A DNA stretch of 64,000 nt, taken from the NCBI GenBank assembly GCA_017625725.1, contig JAGAKH010000002.1, positions 62,001 to 126,000 on the forward strand, read 5' to 3'. This document shows, piece after piece, positions 54,992 through 63,015 of this stretch. The position numbers and the translations under genes were made by a program. This DNA comes from Bacteroidales bacterium. Its GTDB lineage: Bacteria; Bacteroidota; Bacteroidia; Bacteroidales; UBA932. The notes below the pieces were generated by a model, which saw only the letters and a list, made by a program, of their open reading frames with translations, did not search any database and was not told the DNA's origin. The first letter of the stretch is position 1. The number at the start of each line of letters is the position of its first letter.

Positions 54992-56407
54992 ATGCAGAAA
55001 GCATTTTCTCGCAAGGTAAATGAATTGAAAGAGATTACAGATGGAGGGTTCCTTCTTGCCGTGAGCGGGGGAATCGATTCCATGTGTATGGCAGACCTCT
55101 TTTTAAAGACAGGAGAGAGTTTTGCTGTTGCACATTGCAATTTTCATCTGCGTGGCGAGGAGAGCGATGAGGATGCGGCTTTGGTAAGGGCTTGGACGGA
55201 AGAACATTCCGTACGTTTTCATTTAAGGAATTTTGACACTGCTGGCTATGCTGAAAAGCAGGGAATCAGTATAGAAATGGCTGCCCGCGATCTTCGATAT
55301 TCATGGTTCTCCGATTTGTGCGAAGAGTTCGGATATAAGGTAGTTATTGTTGCACATAATGCGGATGATAATGCAGAGACGCTGATGCTCAATCTGTTGC
55401 GAGGATGTGGCCTGAAGGGGGCGTCGGCAATTGCTCCTTTGTCAGTCTTGCCGGACGGTAGATCTGGCGATGTGAAGCTGTTCAGACCATTGCTTGACGT
55501 TACCAGAAAACAGATTGAGGGCTATGTCTTTGCGAATGGTATAGCATACAGGACTGACCGCACTAATTTTGAATCCGACTATAAACGCAACAGGATCCGA
55601 AATGAGGTCTTCCCACATTTCGCTAAGATAAATCCTTCATTCGTACGCACCCTCAACCGCGATATTGATTATTTTACAGATGCAGCTCAGATTGTTGAGT
55701 CATGGTGTGAAAAGGCTGCAGCTGAAGTGACGGAACATTCTTCTGAGCACGGGTCCATTTATATCGATATTAAAAAACTTATGGAGTATAAGCAGTGGAA
55801 GTATCTGCTATACTATATTCTGCAGCCATATGGATTTACATCTCTTGTCCTGTCTTCTCTGGAAAACCTTCTCGTCTCTGAAAGAACAATTTCCGGTAAA
55901 AGATTCGAGTCATCTGCATATGTGCTCATGACAGGAAGGAACGGACTCTTTGTGGAACCGATTGATTCGGTCTCTCATAAAGAGTTGACCGAGAATGATG
56001 CCATGGTTACGGTCAGGGCACCAGGACGTTATTCTTTCTGCGGAACGACATTTATGGTGGAGATTCTGCCATATTCAAAAGATATGAGTCTCAAACAGCC
56101 GTCCGGTACTGTAATAATGGATGCAGGCAGGATGCGATTCCCTTTTGTGTGTAGAAAATGGAGGCAGGGTGACTGGCTTGTACCATTTGGAATGAAAGGA
56201 AAGAAAAAGGTCAGCGATCTGTTCGCTGACCTCAAATATGATCTTCACTCAAAGAAGGTTTCCATCATCATGGTTGATACAAGGACGGATGGTCTGGCTG
56301 AGGTCCAGCATGTTGCAGGTGTCCTCGGGGTACGTATTGATGATGCTTACAAGGTGACGGAGTCTACGGAAAGAATACTCCGTCTGAGTGTCATTACTTC
56401 AGAATGA
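54992..56407 (+). CDS. tilS: tRNA(Ile)-lysidine synthetase
   Basis: A 471-residue PP-loop ATPase that converts C34 of a tRNA-Ile to lysidine so that AUA is read as Ile. The PP-loop motif SGGIDSM is at about residues 26-32; HCNFHLRGEESDEDA and VAHNADDNAETLMLNL follow. The C-terminal TilS domain includes KWRQGDWLVPFGMKGKKKVSDLF, read across about 387-409. A TTG opens the frame at 54971 inside the DUF3078 gene; the ATG at 54992, 4 bp after that gene, is preferred. The 3' end overlaps sppA by 14 bp (convergent). Confidence 0.93.
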   Translation: MQKAFSRKVNELKEITDGGFLLAVSGGIDSMCMADLFLKTGESFAVAHCNFHLRGEESDEDAALVRAWTEEHSVRFHLRNFDTAGYAEKQGISIEMAARDLRYSWFSDLCEEFGYKVVIVAHNADDNAETLMLNLLRGCGLKGASAIAPLSVLPDGRSGDVKLFRPLLDVTRKQIEGYVFANGIAYRTDRTNFESDYKRNRIRNEVFPHFAKINPSFVRTLNRDIDYFTDAAQIVESWCEKAAAEVTEHSSEHGSIYIDIKKLMEYKQWKYLLYYILQPYGFTSLVLSSLENLLVSERTISGKRFESSAYVLMTGRNGLFVEPIDSVSHKELTENDAMVTVRAPGRYSFCGTTFMVEILPYSKDMSLKQPSGTVIMDAGRMRFPFVCRKWRQGDWLVPFGMKGKKKVSDLFADLKYDLHSKKVSIIMVDTRTDGLAEVQHVAGVLGVRIDDAYKVTESTERILRLSVITSE

Positions 56408-58172
56408 TTTCGTAAGGCATTCTGGCATAGGTTTTTACTCCTTCGTTTGGATTCCAGGAATTGAATGCTTCCGCTACCTTTTCCAGAGGTGTACCCTCAA
56501 GAATGTTCGTCTGCATTCCAAGTGATTCAAGCAGTATGTCGATAGTTGTCTGAGGCTTAGGATATTCGACTATCTCGACGTCGGAGAGAGACTCTACACC
56601 TTCAATGGAGAATGCAGCGTAAACGATGGCATCTTTCAGACCTCCGGTCTGGTCTGCAAGTCCCAGTTCCGTCGCCTGAACTCCGGACCATACTCTTCCT
56701 TGCGCCAATGCATCTACTTCTGCAACAGGCATTTCCCTTCCCTCTGACACCAAAGATGTGAAGCGTGTGTAGACGTCTTCAACTGTTTTCTGCATATATG
56801 CTTCTTCTGCCGGATCGAGCGGGCGCATCAGTGAGAACATGTCGGCATGTGTGTTGGAATTCACTGATGTTACGTTGATGCCTATCTTGTCTTCTAGAAG
56901 ACGCTGAGTGTTTGGAATCATACTGAAGACTCCGATTGAACCGGTAAGTGTGGTCGCATCAGTAAAGATGTAGTCGGCATTTGCTGAAATCCAGTATCCT
57001 CCGGATGCTGCATAGTTGCCGTATGATGCAATTACAGGAATACTTTCGTTGAGGATGTCAAGCTCCGCCTTTATCTTTTCCGCTGCCAGAACGCTTCCGC
57101 CAGGACTGTTCACCCTGAGCACCAGGGCCTTAATGGTGGTATCTTTCCTGATCTTTGCAATCATGTCAGCATATCTGTTGCCTGCAACCTGTTGCTTCAT
57201 ATCTCCTTCTATAATGTTTCCGTCAGCATATAGTATAGCGACTTTCTTCTTAGGCTTGATAGTCTTCATGGCAGACTGTACCTTTGAATAATCCTGAATG
57301 GAAATCATCTTAACATTCTTGTAGCTGTCAGTTATGTAAAGGTCGGCCAGTTTCTGTCTAAGTTCCTCTCCTGTCACAAGCTCGTCAACAAGACCTTTAT
57401 TCAGGAAGTCATCCGATGAGGCAAGTTCGAGTCTGTCAAGCATGCCGTTCAGAGCCTCTGGTGTAATGTCTCTGGAACGTGCAATCTGATCAGCCCAGGT
57501 GTTCCATATCGAGTTTATCAGCTCTTCATTCTGCTCAAGGTTCTCTTTGCTCGAAGAACTCCTTGTGTACATTTCTCCGGCTGATTTGTATTTGCCATGG
57601 CGTATCAGCTGTACACCGATTCCAAGTCTGTCAAGAATGTCTTTCAGGAAAAACATCTGGGATGAGATGCCGGTAAACATACTGTTGCCTCCCGGATGTG
57701 ATGTCATGTAGATCTTGTCGGAAACGGAAGCAAGATAGTAGCCTCCGTTTGTCGGGTTCTCGATGTAGGAGACTATCGCTTTTCCGCTTTTTCGGAATTC
57801 CTCCAGAGCCTTTCTGAACTCCTCTACCTGGCCGAATCCTCCGTTGACCATGTCCGGCTTCATGAATATATACTTTATAGCAGGGTCAATGGCAGCAGCA
57901 TCGATAGCTCGTGCAGCTTCAAGGACTCCAATAGGGGTGATGATCTCTCCCTGCTGCTGAAGCAACTGTGTCAGGTCAGGTTCGGAGGTCTGTTCCGTGA
58001 GAGTGATGTTGGCCATGTCTATATTCAATACCCCTTCCGAAGGTAGCACTGGAGTTGTGTTGTTGACTGCCACAATTGCACCTGCTGCAGTGATCGCAAT
58101 CATAAATACTGCAACGCAGAATATCAGAAGACCTGTCAAGGTCGCAAATGTCATTTTGATGAATTGTTTCAT
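56394..58172 (-). CDS. sppA: signal peptide peptidase SppA, 67 kDa type
   Basis: A 592-residue membrane protease of the long SppA class, made of two similar ClpP-fold halves after an N-terminal membrane helix (about 8-34). The catalytic Lys lies in VSDKIYM (about residue 152) in the N-terminal half, and the Ser in NYAASGGYW (about 386) in the C-terminal half. SppA digests signal peptides left in the inner membrane. It has a full consensus promoter and is divergent from the Cys-rich/TonB/HMA operon. Confidence 0.94.
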   Translation of the reverse strand: MKQFIKMTFATLTGLLIFCVAVFMIAITAAGAIVAVNNTTPVLPSEGVLNIDMANITLTEQTSEPDLTQLLQQQGEIITPIGVLEAARAIDAAAIDPAIKYIFMKPDMVNGGFGQVEEFRKALEEFRKSGKAIVSYIENPTNGGYYLASVSDKIYMTSHPGGNSMFTGISSQMFFLKDILDRLGIGVQLIRHGKYKSAGEMYTRSSSSKENLEQNEELINSIWNTWADQIARSRDITPEALNGMLDRLELASSDDFLNKGLVDELVTGEELRQKLADLYITDSYKNVKMISIQDYSKVQSAMKTIKPKKKVAILYADGNIIEGDMKQQVAGNRYADMIAKIRKDTTIKALVLRVNSPGGSVLAAEKIKAELDILNESIPVIASYGNYAASGGYWISANADYIFTDATTLTGSIGVFSMIPNTQRLLEDKIGINVTSVNSNTHADMFSLMRPLDPAEEAYMQKTVEDVYTRFTSLVSEGREMPVAEVDALAQGRVWSGVQATELGLADQTGGLKDAIVYAAFSIEGVESLSDVEIVEYPKPQTTIDILLESLGMQTNILEGTPLEKVAEAFNSWNPNEGVKTYARMPYEIILK

Positions 58173-58204
58173 ATGGTTGATTTTATATAGTTCGTTTTAT
58201 TATG

Positions 58205-58235
58205 CAAAAATAGGAATATTTATTTGGTAAGCAAA
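58205..58235 (-). promoter_or_regulatory. promoter of sppA
   Basis: The minus strand reads TTTG (58232-58235), 19 bp, TATTTTTG (58205-58212), then C: a full consensus promoter, about 30 bp before the sppA ATG. Confidence 0.8.
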
Positions 58236-58237
58236 AA

Positions 58238-58268
58238 TTGTGAAATTGAGTATAATTCTATATATTTG
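58238..58268 (+). promoter_or_regulatory. promoter of the Cys-rich/TonB/HMA operon
   Basis: TTG (58238-58240), 20 bp, TATATTTG (58261-58268), then C. The ATG begins 9 bases after the -7 box, so the leader is nearly absent. Its -33 box sits 2 bp from that of the divergent sppA promoter. Confidence 0.7.
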
Positions 58269-58277
58269 CAGTTCGAG

Positions 58278-58730
58278 ATGAAGAAGGCTTTGATAAATAT
58301 GTCTGCATTTGTGCTTATGATATGGTACTGTTTGAGTGTCATAGGTTTCGATGTGCACACTTGTGGAGCTACTGGACGCGTCTTCGTCTCTCCTGTCATG
58401 ACGGCGGAATGCTATGATTCGGAGCAGTCAGAAGAATGTCGTTGCGGCTGTTGCAGCCACTGCTGCGATGCTGGCAGCAATGCTTCCGGATATAGTGATA
58501 ATTCATGCTGTAGTGATGATTATCAGGCACTTATAATCACCGGAGGAGCTTCTTCTGAAAACCATCGTCATTTTGATGAGTGTTCATGCGGACTTTATCC
58601 ATGTGTCTTGATGTCTGAATCCGACGTCCTGAAGAATGTATGTGTCAGGACACTTTCTTATCGTCTGCCGGATAAAGGACTTCCATCTCCTTCAGACTTT
58701 CAGGCAATTCTCTCTGTCTGGCTTATCTGA
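58278..58730 (+). CDS. small Cys-rich exported protein (HYC_CC_PP-like)
   Basis: A 150-residue protein with a signal peptide (about 1-22) and 16 or so cysteines, many in clusters (CRCGCCSHCC, about 55-64; NSCC; ECSCGLYPC). The early VHTCGATGRVFVSP resembles the HxC-G start of the HYC_CC_PP family, small exported Bacteroidota proteins often encoded next to TonB receptors. The clustered Cys and His suggest metal binding. The frame opens at 58224 but a promoter lies inside it, so the ATG at 58278 is chosen. The family call is from memory of its pattern. Confidence 0.6.
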   Translation: MKKALINMSAFVLMIWYCLSVIGFDVHTCGATGRVFVSPVMTAECYDSEQSEECRCGCCSHCCDAGSNASGYSDNSCCSDDYQALIITGGASSENHRHFDECSCGLYPCVLMSESDVLKNVCVRTLSYRLPDKGLPSPSDFQAILSVWLI

Positions 58731-58760
58731 TTCTTTCCCCGGGAATCAGTCTTTTCTTGT
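58727..58760 (+). terminator. terminator-like hairpin between the Cys-rich gene and the TonB receptor
   Basis: Arms CTGATTC (58727-58733) and GAATCAG (58743-58749) with a 9-base loop overlap the stop codon of the Cys-rich gene and are followed by TCTTTTCTTG. It may partly end transcription and lower receptor expression. Confidence 0.5.
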
Positions 58761-58825
58761 TCCGTGGAGGACTGTTGTTTTTTTTACGGAATTCATTAAT
58801 CAGAATTATTTAAAACAACTATAAC

Positions 58826-60991
58826 ATGAAGAAATTATTATCTGTCATTTCTTGTGCATTATGTGTCTGTGCATTTACTGCAAATGCCCAGGTACTTGAT
58901 TCAAAAGGCAATCTGATCGATACCACCGCTATTTACGGTGAACGTTCCGACAGCCTTGATGCAGCAGTCTTTACTTCGCGTCAGTCGGGAAACTATCTTT
59001 CTAAAGGAAAGGAAATCCGTACGGAGGTCATTACTGCTGCCGGACTTTGCAAGATGGCCTGCTGTAATCTTGCCGAGAGTTTTGAGAACTCTGCGAGTGT
59101 GACCGTCGGTTACTCAGATGCTGTTACCGGAGCCCGTCAGATCCGTCTTCTCGGTCTTTCCGGAGTCTACACTCAGATGCTTGATGAGACACGTCCTGTT
59201 ATGAGAGGTCTTGCTTCCCCATTCGGACTCTCATATGTTCCCGGTCAGTGGCTTGAGAGCATCCAGATTGCAAAGGGCTCTTCATCTGTAATCAATGGTG
59301 TGGAGTGTATGACCGGTCAGATCAACATGGAGCATCGCAAACCGACTGATGAGAAGCCGCTCTTCCTTAATGCAGCTGTCATGAGTGATACAAAGATGGA
59401 CTTCAATATAGCATCTTCACTTCAGATGGGCTACAAATGGAGTACAGTTATTCTCGGACACGTTTCAGGAAATATCGCTCCACATGATATGAACGGAGAC
59501 CATTTCCTTGATGATCCGATGATGCTTCAGCTGAATCTTTCCAACCGTTGGCTATATCAGGCAGACAATGGTATGCAGATCCGTTTCGGTGTACGTGCAA
59601 TCCAGGACAGCCGTCAGGGGGGACAGATGTTCGAAAAGGATGGTAAGCATGTATATTTCGACAGAGACGCCTATCAGTGGAATCCTCTCGAAGTACAGCC
59701 TGGAACACTGAATCCATGGGGATCGGACATCCTTAACCGCTCCATCAACGGATACTTCAAGCTGGGTGTTCCTTTGAATGAAGAGAATTCACAGAATATC
59801 GCTCTTGTTGCAGACTACAATTACCAGAATATGGATTCGTACTTCGGTGCGACTAAGTATCTTGCAGGACAGCATTCTGCCTTTGCAAACCTTCTGTATC
59901 AGAATGAGATCAATGAGTCTCACAAGTTTACCTTAGGTCTGAATGGAACATGGGACCTCTATGATGAGGCTTTTGAAAGGGTAATCTTCTATAATCTTAT
60001 GAAAGATGTAGAGGGAACAGGACTTCCAGTAAGGACCGATCTTGCCAATGCCGGTCTTTTCGGTGAGTATACCTTCCATGCTGGCGAAGAGTTTTCTGCA
60101 ATCGTAGGTCTTCGCGGTGACTGGTTCAATCACGTACCGTCAGATGAGGCAAGATTCCGTGTATCTCCACGAGTTACCCTCAAGTACATGCCTATCGAGG
60201 AAATCGTCATCAGAGCTAATGGTGGACGTGGACTCAGATATTCTACTCCTCTTGTAGACAACATCGGTGTATTCTCGACCGGAAAGAAGTATGTAGGTTC
60301 ATTCAACGAGCATATTCTTGAAGACGCATGGACTTTCGGCGGCAACATCACATATTATATGCCTTTCGGAGCAAGTTCAAACACATATCTCAGTTTTGAC
60401 TACTTCAGGACCCAGTTCGTTCAGCAGATGGTTGTAGATTATGAACTCGACCCTACGCAGATCAATTTTTATGCTCTCAACGGCAAGCAGTCGTTTACTG
60501 ACAATTTCCAGCTCGATTTCTCCGTCGACCCTATTGAAAGATTCAATATCACTGCAACCTTCCGTTATACAAATGCCAAGATTGATCTTGCCGGCAGGGG
60601 ATTGGTTGACAAGCCTATGACCAGCCGGTTCAAGGGAGTGCTCAACCTTCAGTATGCGACTAATCTGAATAAATGGATATTTGACTTCACTGCGTCAGTT
60701 AACGGACCATGCAGGGTATATGATTTCATGAAGGGTATGGATGGTATCACTGAGAGAAATGGAAAGTATTATTCTCCTGTATATCCGCTTCTGTATGCTC
60801 AGATTACCCGTCGTTTCAAGGGTTGGGATGTATATATGGGTGCAGAGAACCTTACGAACTTCACTCAGAAGAACCCTATCATCGGTGGTGACAATCCGCT
60901 TCAGCCAAGCTTCGATGCAAGCTGCATATGGGGACCTCTCATGGGTATCAAGGCACATATCGGATTCAGATTTACTCTTTGGAAGAAATAA
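58826..60991 (+). CDS. TonB-dependent receptor, probable metal uptake
   Basis: A 721-residue outer-membrane receptor with a signal peptide (residues 1-21, ending ANAQ). The plug region (about 60-190) holds CKMACCNLAESFENSASV and DAVTGARQIRLLGLSGVYTQ (two blocks around residues 72-115), and the barrel fills the rest, ending IGFRFTLWKK. The plug's Cys pair is shared with other receptors of this type. There is no N-terminal carboxypeptidase-like domain and no SusD partner, so it is not a glycan receptor. With the Cys-rich protein before it and the HMA protein after it (25 bp), a metal substrate, possibly copper, is likely but unproven. Confidence 0.85.
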   Translation: MKKLLSVISCALCVCAFTANAQVLDSKGNLIDTTAIYGERSDSLDAAVFTSRQSGNYLSKGKEIRTEVITAAGLCKMACCNLAESFENSASVTVGYSDAVTGARQIRLLGLSGVYTQMLDETRPVMRGLASPFGLSYVPGQWLESIQIAKGSSSVINGVECMTGQINMEHRKPTDEKPLFLNAAVMSDTKMDFNIASSLQMGYKWSTVILGHVSGNIAPHDMNGDHFLDDPMMLQLNLSNRWLYQADNGMQIRFGVRAIQDSRQGGQMFEKDGKHVYFDRDAYQWNPLEVQPGTLNPWGSDILNRSINGYFKLGVPLNEENSQNIALVADYNYQNMDSYFGATKYLAGQHSAFANLLYQNEINESHKFTLGLNGTWDLYDEAFERVIFYNLMKDVEGTGLPVRTDLANAGLFGEYTFHAGEEFSAIVGLRGDWFNHVPSDEARFRVSPRVTLKYMPIEEIVIRANGGRGLRYSTPLVDNIGVFSTGKKYVGSFNEHILEDAWTFGGNITYYMPFGASSNTYLSFDYFRTQFVQQMVVDYELDPTQINFYALNGKQSFTDNFQLDFSVDPIERFNITATFRYTNAKIDLAGRGLVDKPMTSRFKGVLNLQYATNLNKWIFDFTASVNGPCRVYDFMKGMDGITERNGKYYSPVYPLLYAQITRRFKGWDVYMGAENLTNFTQKNPIIGGDNPLQPSFDASCIWGPLMGIKAHIGFRFTLWKK

Positions 60992-61016
60992 GTATTAATT
61001 TTCAAAACCAATAATT

Positions 61017-61406
61017 ATGAAAAAGACAATTTTATTTGTTTTGGCAGCGATGATGTCATTCTCTGCTGTTGCTGTAGCTGCGGATTTTTCTGATGCAGTT
61101 GAACTTACAGATAAGAAGCCTAAGAAGGCAAAGAAGGTAAAGGAAGTGAAGGAAGTAATCTATCACGTTCATCTTCACTGTCAGGATTGCGTTGACAAGG
61201 TTGTGGAGAATATTTCTTTCGAGAAGGGTGTTAAGGATCTCAAGGTTACTTTGGAAGACCACACAGTAGCTATCAAGTATGATCCTGCGAAGACCTCAGA
61301 GGATGTTCTCAAGGCAGCGATCGAGAAGCTCGGATATCCGGTTGCCGGAAAGGTTGAGCCAGGACATAAGCCTGAGCATAACCATGACCACCACCATCAT
61401 AACTAA
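61017..61406 (+). CDS. periplasmic heavy-metal-associated protein with His tail
   Basis: A 129-residue exported protein. A signal peptide (about 1-21) and a Lys-rich linker (KKPKKAKKVKEVKEV, about 33-47) lead to an HMA domain (about 48-112) with the metal-binding CQDC in VHLHCQDCVDKV. The C-terminus is rich in His (HKPEHNHDHHHH, about 117-128). HMA domains carry copper(I) or other soft metals. It is the last gene of the operon after the TonB receptor, and would be a periplasmic metal acceptor for it. No P-type ATPase is nearby. Confidence 0.85.
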   Translation: MKKTILFVLAAMMSFSAVAVAADFSDAVELTDKKPKKAKKVKEVKEVIYHVHLHCQDCVDKVVENISFEKGVKDLKVTLEDHTVAIKYDPAKTSEDVLKAAIEKLGYPVAGKVEPGHKPEHNHDHHHHN

Positions 61407-61415
61407 GATGGGGCC

Positions 61416-62630
61416 TTATCTCCTGTTCATGTAGCGGTTTACAGGCAGGAGGGCGATCAGATAGCCGATTATGGCGACACCTGCGATGGTCAACAGAATA
61501 TCTGACCATGAAAGGATAATAGGATATGCCTGGACAATAAAATGTCCGGGCATTTTTATGAATCCGAAGTGCTGTTGCAAAAGAGAAAAAGCAGTTCCGA
61601 GTATGACTCCGGCTGCCAGACCGGTCAGAGATATCATCCATCCTTCAAGGATGAATATTCTCTTGATCAGTGAGTCTGTAGCTCCGAGACTGCAAAGCGT
61701 CCGGATGTCCTCATCCTTTTCAATTATCAGCATGGACAGGCTGCCGAAAATATTGAATGCGATAATGATGATGACGAAGATGAGTATCATGTAGATGGCA
61801 GCCTTCTCGTACTTCATCATCTTATAAAGTCCTTCGTTCTGCTCGAATCTGTCGCGTACCTTGAAGTCCGGGCCAAGTCTTTCTGAAATCTCTTTCTTCA
61901 GCCTGTTTATCTCTCGCGTATTGTTGCCCTCGTGCAGTCTGATCTCAACGGCAGTGACTTCATCGTCGTACTCCAGCAGTTCCCTCATTTTTTCGATAGG
62001 GAGAATCATCAGCTCTGCATCGACTTCGCTGCTGACAGAGAATATGCCTGATGGCCATACTCTGATGTTTTCAACGGATGAGGCTGGATTCACCAGGGAA
62101 ACCTTCCCTGTCCTTGAAGGAAAGTAGATTTCTATAGGGGAAAGAAAACGTGGGTTGATACCCATTTCATATGCCAGGGCAGCTCCGACGACTGCCATTG
62201 GAACATCCCCTTTGTTAAGTCGGAATTCCCCGTCGGTCATGTGAGCGGATAGCGGCGTCTCCTCCTCGTATATTCTGTCTGCTCCTTTAGCTGTTGCGAT
62301 GCTCTGTCTGCCTTCGTAGCCAATGAAAACCTGCTCTTGAAGTGTTGTGCAGATCGTCTTGACAGAAGACTGGTCGTAGATCCAGTCGTATGTGTCTCCT
62401 TCCGGAACAAAAACCTTTCCCTTTGCAGGGGTTATCATAAGATCGGGCTCGACATTGCTCATCATTGATCTGATGAGCGAGTCGAACCCGTTGTATATGG
62501 ATAATATTATGATGAGGGCAGCTGTGCCTATAGCCATTCCGATAGCGCTTATCGTCGAGATAATGTTGATCACATTATGTGATTTCTTGGCGAAAAGATA
62601 CCTTTTTGCTATGAATGGCGCCAGTCTCAT
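61416..62630 (-). CDS. FtsX/LolC-E family ABC transporter permease
   Basis: A 404-residue permease of the FtsX/LolE layout: an N-terminal helix (about 20-47), a periplasmic domain (about 48-270) and three C-terminal helices (about 275-305, 325-350 and 368-395). The N-terminal MRLAPFIAKRYLFAKKSHNVIN is the typical Lol permease start. It may help export lipoproteins to the outer membrane. It lies 34 bp after rbfA and forms a tyrS-rbfA-permease operon, a grouping common in this phylum. The other permease of the family (15.6-16.7 kb) could be its partner. Confidence 0.88.
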   Translation of the reverse strand: MRLAPFIAKRYLFAKKSHNVINIISTISAIGMAIGTAALIIILSIYNGFDSLIRSMMSNVEPDLMITPAKGKVFVPEGDTYDWIYDQSSVKTICTTLQEQVFIGYEGRQSIATAKGADRIYEEETPLSAHMTDGEFRLNKGDVPMAVVGAALAYEMGINPRFLSPIEIYFPSRTGKVSLVNPASSVENIRVWPSGIFSVSSEVDAELMILPIEKMRELLEYDDEVTAVEIRLHEGNNTREINRLKKEISERLGPDFKVRDRFEQNEGLYKMMKYEKAAIYMILIFVIIIIAFNIFGSLSMLIIEKDEDIRTLCSLGATDSLIKRIFILEGWMISLTGLAAGVILGTAFSLLQQHFGFIKMPGHFIVQAYPIILSWSDILLTIAGVAIIGYLIALLPVNRYMNRR

Positions 62631-62664
62631 CTATCATTTTGAGTTACTAGTAGTTTCGAGAGAT

Positions 62665-63015
62665 CTACTTTTTCAGCAGTTCCTCTATACGCTCCACATA
62701 GTCCAGCGAACTGTCAAGGTAGAAGATGATTTCAGGAACTATCCTGAGCTGCTTTGCCACCTTTGTGCCCAACTCCCCGCGTAGAGGTCTTGTATTCTCC
62801 TGCAGAACCTCCATAACGGCTTCTGCCTTTTCGGAAGGGAATATGCTGACATATATCTTTGCAACAGACAGGTCTGGGCTGATCTTTACTCCGCTGACAG
62901 ATACCAATGCACCGCCGAAGGCCGCCATGCCTTTGCTGCGGATGATTTCTGCCATGTGCTTCTGGATTTCCTTGGCAACTTTCAGCTGTCTTGTGGTTTC
63001 AATGTTTTTATCCAT
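62665..63015 (-). CDS. rbfA: ribosome-binding factor A
   Basis: A 116-residue KH-fold protein that binds the 30S subunit during 16S rRNA maturation and cold adaptation. The family features are the N-terminal KEIQKHMAEIIRSKG, VSVSGVKISPDLSVAKIYVSIFP, read as two blocks around residues 40-65, and VAKQLRIVPEIIFYLDSSLDYVERIEEL near the end. The start codon overlaps the tyrS stop by 1 bp (TAATG), so translation is coupled. The permease gene follows. Confidence 0.94.
   Translation of the reverse strand: MDKNIETTRQLKVAKEIQKHMAEIIRSKGMAAFGGALVSVSGVKISPDLSVAKIYVSIFPSEKAEAVMEVLQENTRPLRGELGTKVAKQLRIVPEIIFYLDSSLDYVERIEELLKK

Noticed and set aside
58826..60991. TonB receptor as SusC-type glycan transporter
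   Set aside because: No SusD partner, no N-terminal carboxypeptidase-like domain and no glycoside hydrolases are present.
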